Shown piece by piece: positions 11,213-22,511 of a stretch of 64,000 nucleotides of DNA. The position numbers and the translations under genes were made by a program. The stretch's first letter is position 1. Each line of letters starts with the position of its first letter. The stretch is taken from the NCBI RefSeq assembly GCF_030247195.1, contig NC_080672.1, forward strand, positions 184,326,310 to 184,390,309. Direction: 5' to 3'. Below the pieces are notes generated by a model that was given only the letters and a program-made list of their open reading frames with translations, ran no database searches and had not been told where the DNA came from. Origin of the DNA: Topomyia yanbarensis (taxonomy: Eukaryota > Arthropoda > Insecta > Diptera > Culicidae).

Positions 11213-11627
11213 GGTAAAAGTCTACTTAAGTCTATTAGGGGGAAGCAGAGGTTAAAAAATCTCAAATTTATTTACTTTTTATCCGACGTTTCGGCGGCAT
11301 GTATTGCGCCTTTCTCAAGAATCTACAAAACGTTACACTTCATAACTCTCCGAGCTCTCGATCGAAGCAGTTCGTTTTCTGGTGCCGTGCATAAAGTGAA
11401 TAAGAATAAATATTGTCAGTGAAGGTCAACCATTGTTTGAGGCAGTCTTTGTTCGCCGGTGCCCAGGCTGGTGAAGTGAATACCAGAATAGCCGGAATCG
11501 CCGCTATATAAGCTAAGTATTTTTTTTTTCTTTCTTTTCCCTTTCCCCGATCGGTCTCTACTTCTGCCCTTTCCCCTGAATATAAGTTTTATCTCTCGTT
11601 TACACCACGTGTTATCCTCGTGCCTAA

Positions 11628-12980
11628 ATGGCCGAGGGCGAAGTAACATTGGATGGGAATGATATTCCCATGGATTTACCGGATAAACCCGAAATTACTC
11701 CCTCCCCTGATTCCCCCAGTCCTCCCCGTATTAAAACATACCCAGCCAGTTCAAATGGACCCTGGGTGCTGTATTTCCGGCCCAACACGAAATCGCCCAA
11801 TATTCTAGAAATATCCCGGGAGCTGACTACTAACTACCCATCCGTAGCTCAGATAACACGTGTTCGAGCTAATATGATACGCGTTATAGTAAATGACCTC
11901 GATCAGGCAAACCAGAATGCTCGCAGCGAGCATTTTACGAAGCAATTGAGGGTTTATGTGCCTTGTAGGGCAGTGGAGCTCGATGGGATCGTCGCCGAAC
12001 CGGGTCTGAAGTGCGAAGACCTGTTGAAGTACGGGGTTGGCTGCTTTAAGGACCCTTCACTTCAACAGGTAAAGATTCTGGAATGCAAGCAATTGTATTC
12101 CGCAAAAACTGAAGGTGATAAGACAACTTATTCTCCGTCAGACTCGATTCGGGTGACTTTCTCCGGGTCTGCTCTTCCCAACTATGTCCTCCTGGATCAG
12201 GTTCGCCTGTTTGCACCGCGGGTAATGAACTGCAGCAATTGCAAGCAACTGGGCCACACAGCCACTTATTGTGGCATTAAAAAACGATGTGGCAAATGCG
12301 AGGGAGAGCATGAGGATGACGCTTGTGGTGGAGAAACTGAGAAGTGTATTTACTGCGGGGGCCCTCCGCATGCTCTTAAGTCATGCCCGGCGTACAAGCA
12401 GCGCGGGGATAAAATTAGGCGCTCCCTTAAGGATCGCTCGAGGCACTCTTATGCAGAAATGCTAAAGAATGCTTCGCCATCTGTCCCTTCCGAAAATTCC
12501 TTTGCTCTTTTGGCTGGCGTTGATCAAGAATCTGACGACCCACAAGAGGGAACATCATTGGTTATCCCAGGGGAATCCAGGAAGAGGAGAAATCTAGCCT
12601 CCCCTAAATTGCCTCGTAAGGGTGCCAAGGTGTCGTCCACTCAGAATGTGCCAACTACAATCAATAAATCCAACGGAAGTGATGCACTAAAGCCGAAGCA
12701 ATTTGCTCCAGGACTTGGAAATATTATTTCTAACAAGGAGTATCCACTATTTACAGGGACACCAAAAACCCCAAGTGTTCCCTTTTTTCAAACAGATACT
12801 CAGTCCAGTAGCGGGCTAATGAAATTTTCTGACATAGTGGACTTAATTTTCACAGCTTTCAATGTTACTGATCCTCTTAAAAGCCTTCTGATACGTTTTC
12901 TCCCTATAGTGCAAACAGTTTTGAAGCAGTTGACTACTAAATGGCCCCTCCTTGCAGCGATCGTATCCTTCGATGGCTAA
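11628..12980 (+). CDS. I-clade retrotransposon ORF1 protein (Gag-like, three zinc knuckles), intact
   Basis: A 450-residue open frame from ATG at 11628 with no internal stop. The N-terminal third is acidic and proline-rich. The middle carries the conserved pre-knuckle region (about residues 45-195, starting GPWVLYFRP). Three zinc knuckles follow: CSNCKQLGHTATYC (202-215), CGKCEGEHEDDAC (221-233) and CIYCGGPPHALKSC (240-253). A basic, low-complexity tail follows. In I-type elements ORF1 binds the element RNA and forms cytoplasmic particles. It overlaps ORF2 by 8 nt in ATGGCTAA, so ORF2 is probably translated by termination-reinitiation. It may still be expressed, but its ORF2 partner is dead. 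Confidence 0.85.
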   Translation: MAEGEVTLDGNDIPMDLPDKPEITPSPDSPSPPRIKTYPASSNGPWVLYFRPNTKSPNILEISRELTTNYPSVAQITRVRANMIRVIVNDLDQANQNARSEHFTKQLRVYVPCRAVELDGIVAEPGLKCEDLLKYGVGCFKDPSLQQVKILECKQLYSAKTEGDKTTYSPSDSIRVTFSGSALPNYVLLDQVRLFAPRVMNCSNCKQLGHTATYCGIKKRCGKCEGEHEDDACGGETEKCIYCGGPPHALKSCPAYKQRGDKIRRSLKDRSRHSYAEMLKNASPSVPSENSFALLAGVDQESDDPQEGTSLVIPGESRKRRNLASPKLPRKGAKVSSTQNVPTTINKSNGSDALKPKQFAPGLGNIISNKEYPLFTGTPKTPSVPFFQTDTQSSSGLMKFSDIVDLIFTAFNVTDPLKSLLIRFLPIVQTVLKQLTTKWPLLAAIVSFDG

Positions 12981-15900
12981 GTCATCGAACGAGGTCACCG
13001 ATTCGATCACTGTTCTACAGTGGAACAGCAGAAGTATCCTCCCGAAAATCTATTCCTTTAAATTTTTACTAAATAGTTTAAAATGTGATGCTTTCGCATT
13101 ATGTGAAACTTGGTTAACTTTCGATATAAATCTCAACTTCCACGACTTTAATATAATTCGTCTTGATCGAGAAAACCCCTATGGAGGAGTACTTTTGGGG
13201 ATCAAAAAGTGCTATTCTTTCAACCGAATTAACCTCCCTTCGACACCAGGCATTGAAATTGTCGCTTGTCAAGTTTTAATCAAAGGTAAAGACCTTTGCA
13301 TTGCTTCCATCTACATTCCTCCTAGAGCCTCGGTAGGGCACCGAACGCTTTGTAATATCACGGAATCCTTACCGGCACCGCGGCTAGTTCTGAGAGACTT
13401 TAACTCGCACAGTACGGTATGGGGCTGTCTTCATGATGATAATAGATCAACATTAATTCAAGATCTTTGCGACAATTTCAACATGACCATTTTAAACACG
13501 GGAGAAATGACGCGGATTCCTACACCACCAGCACGCGCAAGCGCGTTGGATTTATCGCTTTGCTCGACTTCGCTACAGTTAGATTGCATGTGGAAGGTGA
13601 ACCCTGATCCCCACGGTAGCGATCATTTGCCTATCGTGATTTCAATTGCTAACGGTTCAAGACCATCGGAAACAATCAATGTCTCGTATGACCTCACACG
13701 GAGCATTGATTGGAAGAGTTACGCGACCGCGATATCCGTCAAAATCGAATCCACTCAAGAACTTCCTCCGGAGGAAGAGTACAGGTTTTTGGCTGGCTTG
13801 ATTCTCGACAGTGCGAATCAAGCTCAGACTAAACCAGTACCCAGCATGAATACTCATGGACGGTCTTCCACCCTGTGGTGGGATAAAGAGTGCTCAGAGC
13901 TGTACGCGGAGAAGTCCACTGCATATAAGGCCTTCCGGGAAGACTGGTTACCCGCTAGCTATCAACAGTACGCGTCGTTAGAAAGGCGAATGAAGAGTCT
14001 AATGAAAACCAAAAAACGCAGTTATTGGCGCCGGTTCGTCGACGGGTTAACGAGAGAAACATCGATGAGCACTCTTTGGGGTACGGCTCGACGTATGCGT
14101 AACCGAAACAGTACCAACGAGAACGTGAAATATTCAAACCGTTGGATAGTCGCTTTCGCCAAGAAGATCTGTCCGGACTCTGTCCCGGTACAGAAAACGT
14201 GCCGCGCCGCGTCTCCTCCCGATACCGCGAACGAAACACCTTTTTCGATGGTGGAGTTCTCACTTGCTCTCTTGTCATGCAACAATAACGCCCCAGGATT
14301 AGACAGAATCAAATTCAACTTGCTGAAGAATCTGCCTGATACTGCAAAAAGGCGCTTGTTGAATTTTTTTAACAAGTTTCTTGAGGGTAACATTGTCCCT
14401 CATGAATGGAGGCAAGTGAAGGTCATCGCCATCCAAAAACCAGGAAAACCAGCCTCCGACCACAACTCGTATCGGTCGATTGCAATGCTGTCATGTATTC
14501 GGAAGTTGTTCGAGAAAATGATCTTGTTTCGCCTCGACAATTGGGTTGAAGCAAATGGCTTACTATCAGATACACAATTTGGCTTCCGCAAAGGCAAAGG
14601 GACGAACGATTGCCTTGCGTTGCTTTCTACAGAAATCCAAACGGCCTATGCTAACAAAGAGCAGATGGCATCAGTCTACTTGGATATTAAGGGGGCTTTT
14701 GACTCAGTTTCTATCAACATTCTGTCAGAGAAGCATGGTCTTTCACCAATTTTAAATAACTTTTTGCTAAACCTGTTGTCTGAAAAGCACATGCACTTTT
14801 CGCATGGCGATTTAACAACATCGCGATTTAGCTACATGGGTCATGTTTACGTCCCCTACTCTACAATTTTTACGTGAATGACATTGACGATTGTCTTGCC
14901 AATTCATGCACGCTAAGGCAACTTGCAGACGACGGGGTGGTCTCTGTTACAGGGCCCAAAGCTGCCGACTTGCAAGGACCATTACAAAATACTTTGGACA
15001 ATTTGTCTGCTTGGGCTCTTCAGCTGGGTATCGAGTTCTCCACGGAGAAAACTGAGTTGGTTGTTTTTTCTAGGAAACGTGAGCCGGCGCAACTCCAGCT
15101 TCTATTAATGGGTGCAACGATCAATCAGGTTTTCACATTTAAATATCTCGGGGTCTGGTTCGACCCTAAAGGTACCTGGGGATGTCACATTAGGTATCTG
15201 AAACAGAAATGCCAACAAAGGATCAATTTTCTCCGGACAATAACTAGAACATGGTGGGGTGCCCACCCAGGGAACCTGATCAGGTTATACCAAACAACGA
15301 TATTGTCCGTGATGGAGTACGAGTGTTTCTGTTTCCGCTCCGCTGCGAACATACACTTCAACAAACTGGAGAGAATCCAGTATCGTTGCTTGCGCATTGC
15401 CTTGGGTTGCATGGACTCGACCCATACGATGAGTCTCGAAGTGCTGGAGGGCGTTCTTTCGCTAAAAATCGATTTTGGGAACTCTCATATCGATTGCTCA
15501 TCCGATGCGACATTCTGAACCCGTTGGTGATTGAAAACTTCGAGAGGCTCGTCGAGCTAAACTCTCAAACCCGATGTATGTCCTTGTACTTCGACTACAT
15601 GGCACAGAGCATTAATCCTTCTTCATATACTTCCAACCGTGTTCGTTTCCTAAATACTTCTGATTCTACTGTATTCTTCGACACATCCATGAAGGAAGAG
15701 ATTCATGGAATCCCGGACCATATACGCCCGCAAGTGATCCCCAATATATTTTATAATAAATTCCGAGAAGTCGACTGTGACAAAATGTTCCACACTGACG
15801 GATCAAATCTCGATGGGTCTACTGGCTTCGGTATCTTCAACAATACTATCACCGCTTCATTCAAGCTCAATGATCCCGCTTCAATTTACGTCGCAGAGTT

Positions 15901-16636
15901 AGCTGCAATTCAGTACACCCTTGGGATCATCGACACTCTGCCCACAGATCACTACTTCATCATTTCGGACAGCCTCAGCTCTATTGAGGCTCTTCGTTCG
16001 ATGAAGCCCAAAAAGCAATTCCCATATTTCCTGGGTAAGATACGGGAGTCCTTGTGTACGTTATCTGAAAAATCTTACCAGATTACCTTTGTTTGGGTCC
16101 CCTCTCATTGCTCTATCCCGGGCAATGAAAAGGCCGACTCATTAGCAAAGGTGGGCGCATTAAATGGTGACATATACGAAAGACCAATTTGCTTCAACGA
16201 ATTTTTTAGTATTTGTCGTCAGAGGACACTCAATAGTTGGCAAACCGCGTGGAGCAATGGTGAACTTGGACGATGGCTACATTCCATTATCCCAAAAGTA
16301 TCAACGAAGCCTTGGTTCAGGGGGATGGATGTGGGTCGGGATTTTATTCGTGTAATGTCCCGACTTATGTCCAACCACTACACCTTAGATGCGCATTTGC
16401 GGCGTATTGGGCTTGCGGAGAGAAGTCTGTGCGCTTGTGATGAGGGCTATCACGACATCGAGCACGTTGTCTGGATATGCGCCGGGTATTTGGACGCCAG
16501 GTCTCAGTTAAAGGATTCCCTTCGGGCCCGAGGTAGACCACCCAATGTCCCAGTCCGAGATATGCTGGCAAATCGTGATTTCCCCTATATGTCCCTTATT
16601 TATACTTTCATAAAAACGATAAATATCCCAATTTAG
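12973..16636 (+). pseudogene. I-clade ORF2: endonuclease, reverse transcriptase, RNase H; two frame breaks
   Basis: The likely start is ATG 12973 (MAKSSNEV), inside the end of ORF1. The endonuclease opens with VLQWNSRS and retains ALCETWL and GSDHLPIVI, but GDFN is RDFN. RT palm motifs include SYRSIAMLSCIRKLFEK, TQFGFRKGKGTND and VYLDIKGAFDS. Near 14840 a short deletion removes the PQG turn and shifts frame; the sequence resumes at 14874 with NDIDD and LADD (14922..14933). A second shift near 15465, in an A run, moves to the frame ending at 16636. RNase H is complete there: TDGS, VAELAAIQ, ISDSLSS and GNEKADSLAK supply the D-E-D-D set. A Cys/His finger follows (CACDEGYHDIEHVVWIC). The missing PQG and the two shifts abolish RT function. 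Confidence 0.85.
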
Positions 16637-17130
16637 CCCCTCTCTTTTTATTTCTCGCTTTTAGAAGTTTCCTCCTGCCGTGTGGAACCGATCAGCTCCA
16701 GACAGCCACTATGTAACCGCCGTCGCCCTTACCACTACGGAAACTGAACCGAGGGCGACTCGAGGTCCGATGACTTTTGAAGGATTCCCCGCGGGTCCGA
16801 AGAATACCATCCGCCAATCCGACCTACTAGACTGAGGTGCTAATTGGTTTCGCTGATCTCCCGTTTGTCCGAAAGTTGCAAGTTTTTCTCCTCTCTCGCG
16901 GTCACCATCTACGCCTTCTCTCCCCTGTCCTTGATACAACTGCTTCTACACCGATTTTGGAAATAATCCCCCCTCTGAATATCTTGACCAAGCATAAGTC
17001 TCCGATAAAAAATCAAATTTGTATTCCGTATTCCTAGTTTTAAGATAGTTGTAATTTTACCTCTTTGTTAAAACTATTGTCCCCCATCTTTTAAATAGAA
17101 TTGTATCCCTAGTTTTAAAACACCGGTGAA
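16637..17130 (+). other. Probable 3' UTR of the I-clade element
   Basis: C/T-rich sequence following the ORF2 stop, with TTTTAAATAGAATTGTATCC near the end. No ORF of substance. The 3' boundary is not fixed by a tail or duplication. Confidence 0.45.
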
Positions 17131-17428
17131 TTTTTTTATAACGTATGCGGATTAAAATTTGGACAAAATTAAAAAGGCAATTTTTTTTGTAGAAAATCAT
17201 TTATTAAATGTTCTCTCTGTATGAAAACATTTGTCAGCTTATGAACTTAATGTAGAAAAAAAAATTGAGCCCATTCGAGAAGCTTTATGATAGTTTAGAG
17301 GAACTTTTTGCAAAGGAGTCAAAAAAATTGATGTTTTTTTTATAATTGATAAATTTATTTAGGCCCAAATAAGGTAGCTCAACGAGGCCGATTGTTTGTT
17401 TTTTTTTACAATAAATAAAAAAAAACAG
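17131..17428. other. AT-rich spacer, nothing recognised
   Basis: T- and A-rich sequence with poly(T)/poly(A) runs (17400..17430). The right part may be the A-rich tail of the minus-strand ORF1 remnant that follows. Confidence 0.35.
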
Positions 17429-18021
17429 CTATGTAAAATTTTTGGTCTCGTTCAGGCGCAGCTTTCTGCTGCGTGTTGAGAACCTTTTTCTAGGGGGCGA
17501 AATATTGCCAGTGTTGTCCACTGCAATTTGAGGTTCGATCCGTTTGTCTTCTTTCGCGTTGTCGTTCATGTCAATGTCCTCATCCGTACTACTTTCCTGC
17601 TGCTCGCGGTCAGATGTTCCAGTTTGTGTCTTACTCTTATCGGTCGTTATTGTACGTTCGTATTTTTCGGCATTCGTTTCGTTGTTGTTGTTACTGGTTG
17701 TTGGCGCTTGATCCGGAGATGTTGGTTTTGCAGATGTTAGTGGTTTAGCGTAAGATGGTTGTGTGCTTATTTCAGTTGGATTTGAGTTTTCCTTAACAGT
17801 TTCTACGCAAGGTTTTCCGAGGTACAACTTCTTCGTGCAAAACTGGCACGTAGGAATTTGCCCTGGGTACGTGACTAGTGATGTCTGTTGAATGAGAGCA
17901 TCGTCCCTTCTTAACACTGTGAAGCTTAAGTAAGAGGGAATTGGTTTGGTCACACGCATTCTCACCACACGAACACCGTTAGGGATGCCCGGGAAAAATT
18001 CCTGCCATGTATCATATGCAG

Positions 18022-19916
18022 AGGCGTAGCCGGGGGGGGGGTTTAACCAAATTTAATTGGATTGAAAAAAATAATTGATACTGACGAATTTAATTTAATA
18101 TTCCACAAAATATTTTTGGAGAAATATTCTCTGATGACTACATTGAGAACTGTGTTTAAAGCGTCATGAGAACTTTTGGAAAATTGTGGGAAGGGGATCG
18201 ATCTTGTAACTTATCTCTTAACCAAAATCCCATAGTTGTCAAATTACTTCAATATAAAATATAATAACTGTCTGAATTATTATGAGCTCATTTTTGGAAA
18301 GATGCTTCAAAATATGGATTAGAGACAATTTTTCGAATGGGAATCTAAATTTGAATAGGTTGATTGCATATAAAACATAAGCTTGTTTACCGCAAACTTG
18401 CATACATTTCAACATTTGCTGAAAATGTATTTTTTTAGATTTGTAGAGTTTGGACAACAATTCAATATGGTTAACAACAAGAATAACATTTCAGAAACTA
18501 GTTGAAAGCTGATGTAATTTTGTCTCTAGCGGGTCAGGATCGGTTTTATGAGCATGGGATTTTTGTTGTATCATCAACTATATGAATAGCCTCTTAGCAG
18601 GATGCAATGAATGGCGTACTAAAATTTTGTGTGCTACGTACTAGTACTGCAAGTTGTGAGGTTGACTAATGAAGAAAAGTAAAATTAATGCTCGATAAAT
18701 TTTTAACGGTTACGATCACATTCATTCGAAACTGCCAAATTTCGATGTTAAGTAACATTGAAGAATTTCAAAACGTAAAACTGTTCATCTACTGATAGAA
18801 TAATTTTGACGGTTAATCCTCCTAGAAGTAATTATAGAGAAGAATTACTCTTCAAGCAAATTTGGGTCGAAACTTAATATCTCCAGCAAAGTTTTCGAAA
18901 GTGCTATTTCAAACAACTTTGTCAAAGACATAAATATCCTACATATTCAGAGTATCGAAATATAGTAGTAGAAAACCTTTACACCAAGCTATTCTGAAAT
19001 TACTGTATTTGATAAATCTCTTCTGCGGTAATTAAATAATAAATTCACATTGCGTTCAAGGTGCCTTTGAAGCTTACAAAAAAATAAGGGAACTGGATTT
19101 AAAACAAATAATTCCCAGATATTAAAAGGACTCAAAAACACAAAGAGTGATTCCATTTTCAGGAGCTAGCATCAATTCGGCACTAGCTTAGTCCGCCCAC
19201 CAAGTTAGTGTCGGATTCTGATGAGATAAAGTCGAAACGCAAGTTTCAGTTCCATCGATCCATAATTTAGTTATAGGTTTTGTGTTCTCAACTCGCAATG
19301 ATTGTTTCAAACAATTTTATCCGTAGCGCAGAAAAAAATAGTTTTCACCTAAATTTTTCTTCACTAAGAGGAAATATAGCAGGCCCAGTCCATTTAAATC
19401 ACTATATGTGGAATTCACGTAGCCTTCATATTTTCAACAAAATTGTTTGAAATGACATTATCAAAAACTTTGCTGAAGGCACCATGTCTCTTAATATTTT
19501 TGAAAAATTTATTCACCATAATTACCTCTATGAGAATTAATCACTAAAATTCCTATATCAAAGCAGGCGCTGTTTTATGTTGATAACTTCCCGAAGTTGT
19601 CAAACCTTCAAAGTCAAGGATTATTATATTAGGTGATCTTGAACGTTGAAAATTTTTTAGATCATTTATCCCATTTTAAAAGATCGCAATTTTTGACTTC
19701 ATTGACATATTATACAAGAAAATAATCTATAGAGGTTTGAAAACTGTTCCATGTTGATCCTTCTTGTTTGTAGACTGGAATGACATCTGTTAGACTACTT
19801 ATGTTTTTGAGTTTTCAATAATTTATCAAACTCATATTAAGTTTTAGCATTTTTTCAAAAAAATTGCGATTTTCATCAAAACCCCCTCCAAACCAAATTT
19901 CTGGCTACGCCACTAT
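18022..19916. mobile_element. 1.9-kb non-coding element with GGCGTAGCC terminal inverted repeats
   Basis: The ends AGAGGCGTAGCCGG (18022..18035) and CTGGCTACGCCACT (19903..19916) are imperfect inverted repeats. Removing the block restores a reading frame across the LINE ORF1 remnant, which supports it as one insertion. A G9 run follows the left end and the matching AAACCCCCTCC precedes the right end. No transposase is visible. It contains a diverged hammerhead relic at 19165..19242. The ends of the same type also occur at 51342..51358. Confidence 0.6.
19165..19242 (+). ncRNA. Hammerhead ribozyme relic (retrozyme family), degenerate
   Basis: Plus strand. CTGATGA (19218..19224) is followed by GATAAAGTC as stem II and GAAA, then CGCAAG. 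The stem I strands AATTCGGCACTAG (19174..) and TTAGTGTCGGATT are complementary over 13 positions counting G-U pairs. The stem III 5' strand is decayed (AGCATC where TTGCGTC is expected), so cleavage is doubtful. Downstream at 19357 lies a diverged copy of the same hairpin module found in the 33653 array. Confidence 0.65.
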
Positions 19917-20792
19917 CCAGTGTTAATTTCGACCCGCTAGGAGATACCATGTGAACGAAATGGCAGCGAACGCCCAATCTGGCACCTAGCTATTAGGCCA
20001 AAAAAAGTTTTCGCGCATTGGAGGATTACGACATACTTTTTGTACCAAAGGCTGATAAACCTCCAAATGTACCAAAATTTCGCCCAAATGAGGATTTCTG
20101 GAATAATTTGAAGCAGAGAGTATATGCCAATAATTTTCGACCTAAAACAAACAAACGTGATAATCAAAATTAAGAAATAAATTAAGAATATGCCAACATC
20201 AATTTTTTTTTCTGTTTGTCTTCACATCTCGCCCTGAGCAGAAGCAAAAAATCGTCCCGCGCAAGTGAAACAGTCAATTCTACCTAAAAATCAATCGGTG
20301 CCTATCACACAAGCAGTCCATATATAAATAGCCTATACTGTGCGATATAGTGATGAGTGACGGTGCCCAGCAAAAAGCAACCCAGATGCGGCCAAATCGA
20401 AAACAGAGTTGAATGTTTTTTAATTATTTTTCGGTTGTTTTGTGTGCCGCGTTATCTTTGATCGTTGTTTGTTTACTGTTTTCCGTGTGTCGTCGTGTTT
20501 TCATGTTGAAGTTTTCGGGATTCGCGAGTGGATTTTCGAAAAAATCGTGATCCGAAATTCTGGAATTCTGTGGCTATATTTTTCACTTGTCATCATCACA
20601 TCACCGGCATGCCCGATTTCTCTGTCCGAAGCGACATCTGCTGGTTAATAGCAACACATCTCTGCTCGAGTAGTGCTCAACCGGCATTGCGTACAAGGTG
20701 GCAAGTGCTCGATTCTGCTCAACATACATCGCGTGCAAGTACAAGACACGAATTTTGCATACCCGCTATGCGTTATTCCATTTCTCGGAAGC

Positions 20793-21572
20793 ATGGTTTG
20801 CACTAGCTGCTCGAAAGTCGTTAATGACTCTGACCGCATCATCTGTCGTGGGTACTGTGGAAACTCGTTCCATATGATATGTGTTAAAGTAGATTATGAT
20901 ATTAGAGAAGTCTTAGGAATCCATCCACGAAACTTATTTTGAATGTGTAACGGCTGCGCTGACCTGTTTTCAAGCGACTACTTCCGTAAAATTCCGACGA
21001 CAATTCTCTAAAATCCTTAAAGGACGACATTGCTGATTTGAAAAACGTCGTAAAATCTCTCTCGGTAAAAGTTGAGTCGAAACCGTTATCTCCAACCGTA
21101 AATACGCCTTGGAATAGGACTGCTGGATATAATCCAGTTCCAAATACACCTAAGCGCAAGCGTGAAGATGACCAGCTAAAAACCAAAATCGCTAATATTC
21201 GTGGAGCTAAGGCTGCGTTTGAAACGATAAAAACAGTCTCACCACCTGAGGAGCTGTTATGGGTCTACTTGTCAGCATTTGACCCCAGTACGACGGATGA
21301 TGAAGTTTCGACCCTAGTGAAAGAATGCCTGGGCGAGGATATACAACCAAGGATAGTTCGTCTAGTTCCTAAGGACAAGGATGTCACATCTCTGAGCTAT
21401 ATAACATTTAAGATCGGCGTTCGTAAATCTTATAGGGATAAGGCCCTCTCCAAACAAACCTGGCCAGAAAACATTTACTTTATTTACTTTGGAATTTGTG
21501 AATAACTCAACAAGTCAACGACCAATTATCAGGATTGCAGCAGAGAGGAATTCATCTGGTGATGCTCTGTAG
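20793..21572 (+). pseudogene. CR1-like ORF1 with PHD-type zinc finger, broken (copy A)
   Basis: ATG 20793 opens MVCTSCSKVVNDSDR, with Cys/His residues spaced as C-x2-C, C-x3-C, H-x2-C and C-x2-C (CTSC, CRGYC, HMIC, CNGC), a PHD-like finger. Relative to copy B, a Trp codon has become TGA (20940..20942), 29 bases are lost near 20995, and a frameshift lies near 21480. The coiled-coil-like LKDDIADLKNVVKSLSVKV, the basic TPKRKRED and the C-terminal domain (KAAFETIKTVSPPEELLWVY) remain recognisable to the TAG at 21572. The intact protein would be an RNA-binding chaperone. Confidence 0.8.
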
Positions 21573-21996
21573 CTCAACGCTATACCGGAAAATCTCTTTC
21601 TAACTTCATTTTCCTCGGCAATCAACATACCTGATGAATCGGAGACTCCTTCTGTATCAGGTAAAGCCAAGGAGGGTATATGTGCTTCCGAAGCAATTAT
21701 AGATTCTGCACACCCTCAAAACAAATCTGCAGTCTGTCTACAAACACAATTCGTTTGATTCTACCATCATTGAAAACCTGCCTGGCAAACAACTTCAATG
21801 TCTAAGTGGAAAGTTAGACCGCATCGCATCTGCTCGCTCAGAACGCCTCCCACTACAGACTGCTGCTGAACACAACAGTTTAGACGCCGTCACCGAAGAT
21901 TATCTGCACAGCAGTCGACTGGAATTTCACCCTTCTGACCCGGTCGTGCTCTCTAACGATTTGAACCAACTAAATGAAGGGGCACTTTGTTTGTCG

Positions 21997-22481
21997 CTGC
22001 CATCGCCGGGAGGCCCGTTATACAGCACTACGGAAGCCCCCAAGCGCTCCGACGCAGTCGCGCTACCAGCCAGCGACCCGCTTAGTCGTCCCGGCCCTGC
22101 GTTTGGAGGTCGTGAGGGGGTCTTCCGAACTCCCTTCTCAGGTGAGTATTTTGCTTTATATGACAGTTCGCTTTCTGAAAACCATTCGGTTTCTAGCGTT
22201 CCATCGGGTACAACACGTTCGTGCAATTTGCCGTTACTTGAACGAAGCATAATTTCCTTGCCATTACCAAGGCCACATCTACAAACTCACGCTGCGCTGC
22301 CATCACCGGGACGCCCGTTATACAGTACTACGGAAGCCCCCGAGCGCTCCGATGCAGTCGCGCTACCAGCCAGCGACCCGCTTAGTCGTCCCGGTCCTGC
22401 GGTCGGAGGTCGTGAGGGGGTCTTCCGAACTCCCTTCTCAGGCGAGTATTTTGCTTTACATGACAGTTCGCTTTCTGAAAA
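21997..22481 (+). repeat. 300-bp direct repeat inside the CR1-like ORF2 N-terminus
   Basis: A block beginning LPSPG and including RSDAVALPASDPLSRPGPA and GVFRTPFSGEYFAL occurs at 21997..22182 and again at 22297..22482, exactly 100 codons later and in the same frame. The intervening 38 codons differ. Copy B shows neither block, so this is a local duplication that kept the frame. Confidence 0.75.
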
Positions 22482-22511
22482 CCTCTTGGTTCATAGCATG
22501 CCGTTGCGTAC

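Larger units (their letters stand above)
11340..17130 (+). mobile_element. I-clade non-LTR retrotransposon (MosquI-like), near full length
   Basis: About 5.8 kb with a 5' UTR, ORF1 with three zinc knuckles, ORF2 carrying endonuclease, reverse transcriptase, RNase H and a terminal Cys/His finger, and a long 3' UTR. A LINE with an RNase H domain after the RT points to the I group; mosquito members are known as MosquI. The outer boundaries are approximate because no target duplication was found. ORF1 is intact while ORF2 carries at least two frame-breaking deletions. Confidence 0.75.
17429..20165 (-). pseudogene. LINE ORF1 (Gag-like) remnant split by a 1.9-kb insertion
   Basis: The C-terminal part at 17968..17429 reads VVRMRVTKPIPSYLSF, then a Cys cluster CQFCTKKLYLGKPC, then a long polar tail rich in Thr, Asn, Glu and Asp that ends in basic RKRFSTRSRKLRL. 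This is the look of mosquito LINE ORF1 proteins with a TCQYC..YGKPC finger. The frame re-appears beyond 19916: HMVSPSGSKLTLD reads directly into AYDTWQEFFPGIPNG when 18022..19916 is omitted. Further upstream the frame is broken by stops (around 20000-20080). No EN or RT follows, so only ORF1 is present. The family assignment is tentative. Confidence 0.65.
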
